The notes: generated by a model from the sequence alone, not told the origin. Counted from the stretch's first letter, positions 1-6,538 are shown. The stretch is 6,825 nucleotides of DNA from an uncultured Prevotellaceae bacterium (GCA_946187025.1 CAMHPM010000083.1:1-6825), one strand, 5' to 3'. Translations and numbers: made by a program.

Positions 1-2952
1 GAGTTTGCAGTCGTAGCCGCCCTCGCGGAAGAAGTAGTGGCTGGATGCGAAGCCGAATGCACATTTGCCAACTTCGCCGTTGCCGCTGTCGTAGTTGTTG
101 TCTTTGCGCAGGTCGATTTCGGCTCCTATGCCGAGGTTGATGAGGGTGGTGCGGTCGGCGGCTACCGATGGATGGAGGCCGTTGGCTTCACCGCCGCGAT
201 AGATGAGTCCGTAGCGAACGGTGCGTCCGTCCTGTACGGTCCATCCGCCGATGTCGCGTATGTTGCTGATGCTTGGTGCATAAATCATGCGCACTGGGCC
301 TTCGACCTTGAAGTGTCCCTTGGTCAGCACCTCTTCGCCGGCTTCCACGCGGTAGTAGTAGGTGTTGCCCGGTATGAGGTTTGGTATGTAGCAGAAGTCG
401 GAACCTTTGTAAATGGTACGCGACTGTGCGTCGCTCATGTCGGCCTTGAGGCTGAACAACACTGTTGCATTGGCTTCGAGTTTGCCGCCAGGGAGCGGAA
501 TACCGATGTTGTGAGGTATGTCGAGACGTGGCGGAGCAGGCTTGAAGTAGTCGCCGATGACCGATGGTGTCTCGGGTTCCGGGTAGCTTGTGTTTTCGAG
601 ATACTGGCGTGCACGGAAGTTTTCGATATTCACGGTGAAGCTCATCTGCTGAGGGTCGGCGAATTCGAAGTTGGTGAAGTGTGATGCGTCGTACTCCTTG
701 TCGGCTACGGTGAGGGTGCGCCATGTGTATGTATCTTCGGCCGGATAGATGAGTCCGCCCTCCCAGAGCACTGGCACCATGTCGGCCTTGGCTGCTGTGA
801 CGTAGGTGCTGTCGATGGTGATGTAGTCGATGTCGGTCTCGGCCACTACATAGCATGGCACGTTGGCACGCACTTTGTTTACAGGGTAGAGCAGGGCGGT
901 TTGTGTCTGTTCGTCGAGCGAGCCGATTTCATATACGGCCTTGAACTGCGATGCAGGTATGTCGCATGGTACGGCCAGCGGTGTCATCTCGCCTGCTTTG
1001 AAGTGTTTCTTCAGTATGACTCCAGTGGTTATATCGTCGTTTACTGGTAGCGGCTGGCCTTCGGTCAGGGTGACTGGCGCTGGAGTGCCGTAGTAGAGGC
1101 GGAAGTTGTCGATAGCAAGCCAGTTCTGGGCAGAGCCTCCGGCCGACAGGCGTATGCCGAGTGTGAGGTCACCGTCGGCATCGATGTGTGCGTTCAGGGT
1201 GTTCCAGTAGTGACCATGGTCGAAAGCCTGAGAGGCGATGAGAGGTGTCTTGATTGGATTGCTGCGATCGCTGCCTATGTAGTGGCTGTGTGGGAATCCG
1301 CGTCCGCTGATGATGGCATAGACGTCGGCCGACTTGGATGTCTGGGCTTGCAGCATGTAGCATCCGTCGTCGAAGATGCTCTGCACTGCCTTAGAGTCTT
1401 TCAGCCCTATGTACATGAAGCTTTTTATTATGTCTTTGCCACGCTCGTAATTGGCGAGCGACTGCTTCATCTCGCCTGCACGGTAGAATGCCTGCACCTT
1501 CAGTGTGTAGTCGCCGGCCGGCATGTCTTTCAGTTTCTGGTAGATGCGGTCGGTGGTTGTCTGGTTGTAGAGTTCGGCGATGCCGCCCGTTGACGTGATC
1601 TTTCCGTTGGCAGTGGTCCAGCCTTTGATTCCGTTGTCGAACGATGGGTTGGTGATGAAGCTTGTCACGTCGTACTGTCCCGACTTGGCCGGCTGGGTCT
1701 TCATCAGGTTGAAGATGGCCTTGCGCATTTGGGCTGGCATGTTCTTGATGTCTTCGGCGCTGGCTGTCTGGCTGACTACGGCTTGTTTCATGGAGTCGAT
1801 GACAGCGTAGTAGGATGTTGCGTCGGCTGCCTGGTCGGCAATGTCGTTGTAGATGTCGAACTGGCTGAGGTCAACTTGGGTTGCGCTGTAGTAGCGTGTG
1901 AGGGTCACATTGGCAAAGGTGAACCAGTTGAGGTCGTAGTCGCCTTGTGTGTTGTTGATTGCTGGCACTGCGTATTTGAGTGTGAGTTTTCCGTCGCTGA
2001 CGAATGCCCACACTGTAGTGGTGTATTTGGGATTGGTGCCGAAGTTGTCGAAGTCGCCGCGCGAGTAGGGCAGTGTGGAGGATGTGCGTATCTTCGACCA
2101 TTCCACTGCCTGTGCTTTGTTGTCGTTGGCTGCAAAGTAGGCGTTGCAGATGCTTATGCCTTCGTTCTCAGAGAGTGTAGTGAGGTGTTCGCGTTTCGAC
2201 GAGCGGTAGGTGTTCTGTATGGTTGCCTTGTATATGCCGTTAGGCACTTCGATGGTTTGTGAAATCTCCATTGCGGTATTCTGATAGAGTGTCATCGGGT
2301 ATTGCGACTTGTAGGCGATGTTCTGGTTTCCAGCCAGTATCTTCACTGTCCAGCTGTCTTGGCTGGTTGACAGTGTCGGGTTTGACACTCGTTCGGTTGC
2401 GTCTTCGACGTTGTATGCTTTCAGTGCCTCCAGTAGCAGGGCTTGCTTGTCGGTTCCTGCAGGCAGGTTGATGCCTGCGGCCTTTGCTATGGCTTCAATC
2501 TGTGCGGCTTCGTCGGCGGCCACGATGGCATCGCGCTCGGTCTGTGTGAGCAGCTGCCACTTGGAGTTGAAGCTCGACGACTGGGGTGCATCCTTGCATG
2601 TCAGCACATTGCCGTTTGTCTCGATGCCCAGCTGATTGTCGAATGCCACGAGGTAGCCGCCTTCGGTGCTTTCGATGGTGGCGTATGTTGCAGTCGTCTG
2701 GTCGCCTTTCACTGTTGTGCCGCTTTGCGACAGGTAGCGACCGTTGTCGAGGTACATGAGTGAATAGCCGTTGCTGCCTTTCTTTATTTCGACAGGAATG
2801 CCAAACTGGTCGGCATTGGCTCCTGTGGCATCGCGGCTGAGGAACTGACGGGAGGCTGAGTTGTAGAGGTAGTAATGGCCTTCGGGTTGTGCAAACATGA
2901 CTGCACTTACCATCAGCATGATGGCTGAGAGAGTAAACTTCAGATTCTTCAT
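1..2952 (-). CDS. Exported multidomain protein with C-terminal tyrosine-phosphatase-like (Y_phosphatase3) domain, 3' end missing
   Basis: The frame is open for 984 codons from the ATG at 2952 to the left edge, with no stop, so the C-terminus is missing. Residues 1-21 form a signal peptide (MKNLKF, a hydrophobic core, then MFA before Gln22), so the protein is exported. Residues 24-135 look like a beta-trefoil or ricin-like module (HYYLYNSASRQFLSRD). Two beta-sandwich, carbohydrate-binding-like modules follow at about 188-355 and 433-621; each opens with an NPTL/NPSF motif and ends in FANVTLTRYY or AIDNFRLYYG, with helical linkers between. Residues 650-780 are an unassigned beta domain and 800-883 resemble FN3 (NTYYYRVEAGEEV). 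From 890, NIRDIGGW, VRYGLIYRGGE and LGIGAEIDLRKD match the start of the Y_phosphatase3/DSP-like family. The catalytic HCxxGxxR loop would lie beyond the window, so activity is unproven. Fold calls are by eye; the phosphatase call is the firmest. The start fits the signal peptide and an A-rich leader without Shine-Dalgarno. Confidence 0.88.
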   Translation of the reverse strand, partial: MKNLKFTLSAIMLMVSAVMFAQPEGHYYLYNSASRQFLSRDATGANADQFGIPVEIKKGSNGYSLMYLDNGRYLSQSGTTVKGDQTTATYATIESTEGGYLVAFDNQLGIETNGNVLTCKDAPQSSSFNSKWQLLTQTERDAIVAADEAAQIEAIAKAAGINLPAGTDKQALLLEALKAYNVEDATERVSNPTLSTSQDSWTVKILAGNQNIAYKSQYPMTLYQNTAMEISQTIEVPNGIYKATIQNTYRSSKREHLTTLSENEGISICNAYFAANDNKAQAVEWSKIRTSSTLPYSRGDFDNFGTNPKYTTTVWAFVSDGKLTLKYAVPAINNTQGDYDLNWFTFANVTLTRYYSATQVDLSQFDIYNDIADQAADATSYYAVIDSMKQAVVSQTASAEDIKNMPAQMRKAIFNLMKTQPAKSGQYDVTSFITNPSFDNGIKGWTTANGKITSTGGIAELYNQTTTDRIYQKLKDMPAGDYTLKVQAFYRAGEMKQSLANYERGKDIIKSFMYIGLKDSKAVQSIFDDGCYMLQAQTSKSADVYAIISGRGFPHSHYIGSDRSNPIKTPLIASQAFDHGHYWNTLNAHIDADGDLTLGIRLSAGGSAQNWLAIDNFRLYYGTPAPVTLTEGQPLPVNDDITTGVILKKHFKAGEMTPLAVPCDIPASQFKAVYEIGSLDEQTQTALLYPVNKVRANVPCYVVAETDIDYITIDSTYVTAAKADMVPVLWEGGLIYPAEDTYTWRTLTVADKEYDASHFTNFEFADPQQMSFTVNIENFRARQYLENTSYPEPETPSVIGDYFKPAPPRLDIPHNIGIPLPGGKLEANATVLFSLKADMSDAQSRTIYKGSDFCYIPNLIPGNTYYYRVEAGEEVLTKGHFKVEGPVRMIYAPSISNIRDIGGWTVQDGRTVRYGLIYRGGEANGLHPSVAADRTTLINLGIGAEIDLRKDNNYDSGNGEVGKCAFGFASSHYFFREGGYDCKL

Positions 2953-3047
2953 AATTGTGATGTTTTTATATTTTTACTTGTTTGTTGTCGCGCTGGTTTG
3001 CTGTCTGAGGCTGGTTGCGAGCCTTCTTTTGATTAGGATTTGATTGG

Positions 3048-3078
3048 CAAAGATAATGATTTTGGCGTAAACTATAAA
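3048..3078 (-). promoter_or_regulatory. Bacteroidota-type promoter of the phosphatase-like gene
   Basis: Read on the minus strand, TATCTTTG (3055 to 3048) matches the Bacteroidota sigma -7 consensus TAnnTTTG exactly. A TTTA at 3078 to 3075, 19 nt upstream, is an imperfect -33 element (consensus TTTG). Transcription would start near 3042 and give a leader of about 90 nt, A-rich near the start codon. The spacer lacks any other good match on this strand. Confidence 0.6.
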
Positions 3079-3190
3079 GTGAAAACATGAAAAACATTGC
3101 ATTTTGACCTAAAACGACATGCCTGGGAGTGAATAATGCTATTTAGGCGTGCTTTTTGTTACAAGATAAAGTGTGGTGTAGTGTGATGGT
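3079..3190. other. Intergenic AT-rich stretch with a weak imperfect hairpin
   Basis: This non-coding stretch lies between the symporter terminator and the phosphatase-gene promoter. It contains CATGCCT (3118-3124) facing AGGCGTG (3145-3151), which pair with one G-U across a 20-nt loop, and CCTAAA (3108-3113) facing TTTAGG (3142-3147). A T5 run follows the first stem on the plus strand, but no plus-strand gene leads into it. It may be a backup terminator or an operator. Nothing else is evident. Confidence 0.3.
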
Positions 3191-3244
3191 AAAAAACGAA
3201 GTGCCATCCGTACTGTTGCCTTGCTCGGCAATGTACGGATGGCA
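3191..3244 (-). terminator. Rho-independent-like terminator after the symporter gene
   Basis: Read on the minus strand, a perfect 12-bp stem pairs 3244-3233 with 3213-3202 (arm TGCCATCCGTAC on the plus strand). An inner 5-bp GGCAA/TTGCC stem closes a 6-nt loop. Six T residues (3196 to 3191) follow five bases beyond the stem. It lies about 67 nt past the symporter stop and ahead of the next promoter, so it probably ends the porin-symporter transcript. On the plus strand no T-run follows. Confidence 0.72.
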
Positions 3245-3311
3245 GCTGTGTGTGGGTTGTCCTCCATCGGTGTCGGTGGGGAACGGAGTGTTGTGGAGGT
3301 GTGATGCCGTT

Positions 3312-4835
3312 TTATTTGTAGCAGGTGAATATCTCGTCAACCAGTTGCTTCGGCAGTTTTGGTGTGACGAGGCTCACGATCAGGACGATAGGGAATCCGC
3401 CAAGCATTGCGATTGCTCCGCAGTTGATTGGGTTGATAGGGTTGCCGAGCACCATGTTGACTACAGTGATGCCTACACCCCAAATGAAACAAGCCCACAC
3501 TGATGCCTTGGTGACACCTTTCCAGTAGAGTCCGAGCATGAATGGTGCGAGGAATGCTCCTGCCAGTGCTCCCCACGAGATGCCCATGAGCTGTGCGATG
3601 AATGTAGGTGGATTGAGTGCTATCATGAGCGAGAGGGCGATGAAGAAGACGATGAGCACCCGCATCACAACCACTTTGCGTCGCTCGATGCGTTCGGCCA
3701 CCGTGTCGTCGATGGTGCCGTCTTCCACTTCGCCGGGCATGGAGCGTTTGTCGCGATAGATGAGGTCGAGGGTCATGGTGCTCGACGATGTGAGCACGAG
3801 CGATGCCAGTGTTGACATCGATGCCGACAGCACGAGCAGCACGACGAGTGCTATGATGACGTCGGGCAGGGTGATGAGCATTGAAGGCACTATGCTGTCG
3901 AATGCCAGCGAGCCGTTGGGCAGGGTTGGTGGTGTGCCGAAGAGACGGCCGAAGCCGCCGAGGAAGTAGCATCCGCCTGCCACGATGAAGGCGAATATGG
4001 TTGATATGATGGTGCCTCTACGTATGGCGCGCTCGTCGGTGATGCTGTAGAACTTGCCTACCATCTGTGGCAGTCCCCATGTGCCGAGCGAGGTGAGTAT
4101 GACCACTCCGAGCAGGTTCCAAGGGTCGGGACCGAATAGTGCTGCAAATCCTCCGTTTTGTGCTGCATCGGTGTCGGACGGCATTTGTGCCAGCTTATCG
4201 ACGGCGGTGGTGAGTCCGCCCTGGGAGTTGAGCACGGCTGCTATCACAACCACTATGCCGAAGAGCATGATGATGCCTTGGATGAAGTCGTTCATGGCTG
4301 TGGCTTTATAGCCTCCAAGTATGACGTAGAGGGCTGTGAGCAGGGCCATGATGATGACGCAATACTCGTAGGGCACTCCGAATCCCATCTCAAACAGTGT
4401 AGAGATGCCTTTATACACACCTGCAGTGTAGGGGATGAGGAAGACGAAGGCGATGACCGATGCCACCACTCGCAGTTGCTGGCTGTCGAATCGTGTGCCG
4501 AAGAAGTCGGGCATGGTGCGGCTTTCGATATGTTGGGTCATGAGTTTGGTGCGGCGTCCGAGCAAGATCCATGCCAGGAGCGAGCCTATGACTGCATTGC
4601 CTATTCCAATCCAGGTGGACGACAGGCCGTATTTCCAACCGAACTGTCCGGCATATCCCACGAAGACTACTGCCGAGAAATATGAGGTGCCGTATGCAAA
4701 GGCTGTGAGCCACGGACCTACGTTGCGGCCGCCTAACACGAAACCATCGACGCTGTTTGCTTGTTTGCGGGAGTAGATCCCGACTGCCACCATCAGTGCA
4801 AGGAAGATGATGGTGAGAATGATTTTGATTAACAT
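3312..4835 (-). CDS. Sodium:solute symporter (SSS family, PanF/PutP-like)
   Basis: The 507-residue inner-membrane protein has about 13 hydrophobic helices, normal for the SSS family, which imports a small organic solute with Na+. Family marks are LGGRNVGPW at 34-42 after helix 1, the SSS signature GGYKATAMNDFIQGIIML at 174-191, and a helix with SMSTLASLVL near 339-348. Ser341-Thr342 there, with Ser54 in TSYFS, align by eye with the Na+-binding Ser/Thr residues of PutP. The position of PutP Asp55 appears to be Tyr52, which argues against a plain proline carrier. The 174-212 region and LNPPTFIAQL...LGLYWKG recall PanF. Substrate is not determinable from sequence; pantothenate, proline, sugar acids and sialic acid are all transported in the family. 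The ATG at 4835 places helix 1 at the N-terminus. No promoter is visible in the 171-bp gap to the upstream porin gene, so co-transcription is likely. A terminator follows. Confidence 0.93.
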   Translation of the reverse strand: MLIKIILTIIFLALMVAVGIYSRKQANSVDGFVLGGRNVGPWLTAFAYGTSYFSAVVFVGYAGQFGWKYGLSSTWIGIGNAVIGSLLAWILLGRRTKLMTQHIESRTMPDFFGTRFDSQQLRVVASVIAFVFLIPYTAGVYKGISTLFEMGFGVPYEYCVIIMALLTALYVILGGYKATAMNDFIQGIIMLFGIVVVIAAVLNSQGGLTTAVDKLAQMPSDTDAAQNGGFAALFGPDPWNLLGVVILTSLGTWGLPQMVGKFYSITDERAIRRGTIISTIFAFIVAGGCYFLGGFGRLFGTPPTLPNGSLAFDSIVPSMLITLPDVIIALVVLLVLSASMSTLASLVLTSSSTMTLDLIYRDKRSMPGEVEDGTIDDTVAERIERRKVVVMRVLIVFFIALSLMIALNPPTFIAQLMGISWGALAGAFLAPFMLGLYWKGVTKASVWACFIWGVGITVVNMVLGNPINPINCGAIAMLGGFPIVLIVSLVTPKLPKQLVDEIFTCYK

Positions 4836-4841
4836 AATATC

Positions 4842-4925
4842 ATTTACGATTTGACGATCTATTTTTATTTACGATTTGACGATTTACTATTTACGATTTA
4901 TTTTCGATTTAACTATTTAGTTATT
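4842..4925 (-). repeat. A/T-rich array with 7-8 nt periodicity before the symporter start
   Basis: The block is made of variants of ATTTACG/ATTTGACG (plus-strand reading; CGTAAAT/CGTCAAAT in the direction of the gene). ATTTACGATTTGACGAT occurs twice exactly, at 4842-4858 and 4867-4883, with further ATTTACT, ATTTACG, TTTTCG and ATTTAACT units up to 4925. The array ends only six bases before the symporter ATG, so it forms its translation-initiation leader. It joins the palindrome TCCATCCGGATGGA at the other end. Confidence 0.8.
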
Positions 4926-5006
4926 TCCATCCGGATGGAGTTCCCTCCCCATAAAGGGGGAGGGCTGGGGAGAGGGTCTCTCCCCTTGGGGGAGTAGCGA
5001 GGGGGC
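4926..5006 (-). repeat. GC-rich hairpin repeat with TCCATCCGGATGGA palindrome (copy A)
   Basis: A perfect 14-bp palindrome TCCATCCGGATGGA (4926-4939) is followed by two hairpins. One is CCCTCCCC (4943-4950) with GGGGAGGG (4957-4964) around a 6-nt loop; the other is CTCCCC (4980-4985) with GGGGAG (4989-4994). The element begins directly after the porin stop codon. It has no good T-run, so it is a weak terminator candidate at most. It is the reverse complement in layout of the element at 6661-6754, sharing the palindrome, CCTCGC and the CTCCCCC/GGGGAGAG words. Confidence 0.75.
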
Positions 5007-6083
5007 TTAGAATGCTATCTGCACTTGTGCCTGTATGTTGTTATAATTGCTGTCAAACTGTCGCCATGTGTGTGTGTACTGCAGTTGCAGGCGGCATTTC
5101 TTGTAGTACCAGTATTGCAGTCCAACGGTGGCGTTTGTCTGGTCGTAGCGCATGGCTGTGTTGCGGTCGAACCAATCGACCGATGCCACAGCGTCGAGGG
5201 CATCGACCAATGGCACGCTGGTTGTGAGGTATGCTCCGCGGCTCTTCACCTCGCCGTCTTTTCCTTCGAGCCACTCGGCTCGCAGGCTTACCGGACGTGC
5301 CTCTTTGTAGCGGGCAGGGCAGTAGGCTCCGAATTTCAGTTCGGCACCAATGCTGTAGCGGTCGCGAGTGTAGTTGTCGCCCTCGGCTATGCCTGGATTC
5401 CATGCGGCTGTGCCCACGGCATGTCCTCGTCCTTTCTGTCCTGATGCCACGAGGCGGAGTCCGTCGATAGGTCGCACGTCGATTTTAGCAATCACATCCT
5501 TGTCGCGGTTGCCGTCGCGGCAGTTGATTCCCTGTCCGTTCATCAGGCCCAGTTCGTATGCCAGGTGTCCGTCGAACAGCTCGCCGTAGAGTTTCAGGCC
5601 TATGTCGCGGCCGAACTGCTTGCCCATGAGGGGGTCGCTTCCGCAACCGGCCATGTAGGTCACCGACTGCGAACACACGTCAACCAGTTCGAGCGATGAT
5701 GGCGACATGGGATTTTCGAGCGAGAAGCTGTTCTTGAACTGACCCACGCGCACTGTGAGTGCCTTGTCGGCTGTGAGGCGGTAGTCGGTGTAGAACTCCT
5801 GAACCTCGCTGTTGAAATCGACCATAAAGAGGAACGACCAGCGGTCGGTCACATCGGCTTTGGCCCACAGCAGGGTGCGCTTCAGGTTGAAGTCGCTCGT
5901 CTTGGCGTTCTCCTGGTCCTGATAGGCATATCCTGCCTGGGCATATCCGTTGAGGGTGATACGCTTGGAGAGGTCGGAAAGCCAGTCGGGCTGGGAGTTG
6001 CGTGTCTGGCCACACGCTGACTGAGGGAGCGATGATAGTAGTGTTGAGCAAATTGTCAACAAGCAGATACTGCTAAGTTTCAT
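5007..6083 (-). CDS. Outer-membrane porin, OprO/OprP-like (Porin_O_P family)
   Basis: The 358-residue protein would be exported by a signal peptide (MKLSSICLLTICSTLL, cleavage near ACG before Gln26) and form a beta-barrel in the outer membrane. Family marks are RITLNGYAQAGYAY (41-54), FNLKRTLLWAKADVTDRWSF (65-84), LTVRVGQFKNSFSLENPMSP (109-128) and GRDIGLKLYGELFDGHLAYE (158-177). Strand-like alternation runs on to a terminal Phe (VQIAF), the usual outer-membrane assembly signal. It is somewhat shorter than classic OprP (about 400 mature residues). In Bacteroidota this family is not reliably phosphate-specific, so substrate is open. An in-frame ATG at 6224 is rejected as start: it would put the promoter inside the gene and bury the signal peptide. 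The mature part has five Cys (137, 147, 188, 255, 330), many for a porin. Likely first gene of an operon with the symporter. Confidence 0.9.
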   Translation of the reverse strand: MKLSSICLLTICSTLLSSLPQSACGQTRNSQPDWLSDLSKRITLNGYAQAGYAYQDQENAKTSDFNLKRTLLWAKADVTDRWSFLFMVDFNSEVQEFYTDYRLTADKALTVRVGQFKNSFSLENPMSPSSLELVDVCSQSVTYMAGCGSDPLMGKQFGRDIGLKLYGELFDGHLAYELGLMNGQGINCRDGNRDKDVIAKIDVRPIDGLRLVASGQKGRGHAVGTAAWNPGIAEGDNYTRDRYSIGAELKFGAYCPARYKEARPVSLRAEWLEGKDGEVKSRGAYLTTSVPLVDALDAVASVDWFDRNTAMRYDQTNATVGLQYWYYKKCRLQLQYTHTWRQFDSNYNNIQAQVQIAF

Positions 6084-6123
6084 GATAATGTTGTTTTGAC
6101 TGTTTTGTTTTGATTTGTGTCGG

Positions 6124-6131
6124 CAAAGGTA
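6124..6131 (-). promoter_or_regulatory. Bacteroidota-type -7 promoter element of the porin gene
   Basis: On the minus strand TACCTTTG (6131 to 6124) is an exact match to TAnnTTTG. No convincing -33 TTTG is seen at the expected spacing. A start near 6118 would give a leader of about 35 nt that is A-rich and G-poor, normal for this phylum. It probably serves both porin and symporter. Confidence 0.7.
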
Positions 6132-6220
6132 CGAATAATATGTGAAAGTGGTGGCACCGGAGCGGAAAAATATTAATATATAATCAATATTATATAGGTG
6201 AGCCGTGTGGATGTCATTTA
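6132..6220. other. Upstream flank of the porin promoter, very AT-rich block
   Basis: A mixed stretch (6132-6167) is followed by an almost pure A/T block, about 6167-6196, with overlapping TATTAATATA and ATATTATAT inverted words. It lies 35-70 bp upstream of the porin -7 box and could be a bendable or UP-type element. No gene is seen. Confidence 0.3.
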
Positions 6221-6262
6221 TCAATTGCTAATTATCAATTGTCAATTGCCAATTCTCAAAGG
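6221..6262. repeat. Heptanucleotide array, consensus TCAATTG
   Basis: Six consecutive 7-nt units run TCAATTG, CTAATTA, TCAATTG, TCAATTG, CCAATTC, TCAAAGG. Three are identical and the others degenerate. Each TCAATTG carries the palindrome CAATTG. The array lies about 90 bp upstream of the porin promoter, between the divergent genes. Similar CAATTG strings are, from memory, common between genes in Bacteroidales; no function is established. Confidence 0.75.
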
Positions 6263-6302
6263 TCGGGCGCTTTTTAGCCAGTGCCCAGTGTCGTGCAGAA
6301 AC

Positions 6303-6390
6303 GAGTGCGCACTCACAGCCTCGCGAGTGCGGACTCACAGGCCTGCGAGTGCGGAGTCTCGGGCCCGCGAGTGCGGAGTCGCAAAATACG
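6303..6390. repeat. Four tandem 22-bp repeats built of palindromes
   Basis: Four units start at 6303, 6325, 6347 and 6369, each opening GAGTGCGSASTC. The first core, GAGTGCGCACTC, is a perfect 12-bp palindrome; later units drift to GAGTGCGGACTC and GAGTGCGGAGTC. A second, smaller palindrome sits in the remainder of units 2 and 3 (AGGCCT, GGGCCC). The last unit keeps only its first half. ACTC/GAGT arms around CAGGCCTG (6335-6352) could form a hairpin. The block is far more GC-rich than its surroundings. It is not a CRISPR: there are no unique spacers. Confidence 0.85.
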
Positions 6391-6452
6391 CTTCCACGCC
6401 AGCTCCGCCGACGTTACACCGACCGGTGTCGGCCGACAGTTGACTTGTGCCA
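6391..6452. other. Spacer with short GC-rich palindromes
   Basis: ACACCG (6416-6421) faces CGGTGT (6424-6429), and GTCGGCCGAC (6428-6437) is a perfect 10-bp palindrome overlapping it. No open frame with gene-like features and no promoter match are seen here. Confidence 0.35.
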
Positions 6453-6474
6453 TGTGTTAAGATTTATTAACACA
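6453..6474. promoter_or_regulatory. Operator-like inverted repeat
   Basis: TGTGTTAA (6453-6460) and TTAACACA (6467-6474) are perfect 8-bp inverted arms around a 6-nt centre. With one bulged base the arms extend to CATG on both sides. Further GTTAA half-sites follow at about 6497 and 6507. The site lies about 90 bp upstream of the rightward promoter and could bind a dimeric regulator. A terminator role is unlikely because no T-run follows. Confidence 0.45.
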
Positions 6475-6538
6475 GCATGTGTTTACACTCTGTAATGTTA
6501 AATAAGGTTAAGCGAACGTAACTTTTTGTCGCGTTTGC

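Noticed and set aside
37..684. Plus-strand open frame of 215 codons at the left end
   Set aside because: It lies antisense to the 984-codon exported-protein frame, which carries clear domains. The translation has no recognisable motif and is a shadow of codon bias.
188..856. Minus-strand frame of 222 codons, rich in Arg and His
   Set aside because: It is an alternative frame of the phosphatase-like gene with shadow composition and no start context.
3143..3340. Small minus-strand frame of 65 codons overlapping the symporter end
   Set aside because: It runs through the terminator hairpin, has no promoter and shows no coding character.
4158..4685. Plus-strand frame of 175 codons inside the symporter gene
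   Set aside because: It is antisense to conserved symporter motifs; length is explained by codon bias on the other strand.
4926..5006. Intrinsic terminator of the porin gene
   Set aside because: The hairpins are strong, but no T-run follows on the minus strand, and the downstream symporter has no visible promoter of its own.
6083..6224. N-terminal extension of the porin from the ATG at 6224
   Set aside because: The 47 extra residues would span the -7 promoter box and place an internal signal peptide after a non-secretory sequence.
6303..6390. CRISPR array
   Set aside because: Units are direct tandem copies without unique spacers of about 30 bp, and no cas gene is present.
6198..6443. Plus-strand frame of 81 codons in the divergent spacer
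   Set aside because: It runs across the heptamer array and the 22-bp repeats; a 22-bp period shifts frame at each unit, so no repeated peptide results. No initiation signal is seen.
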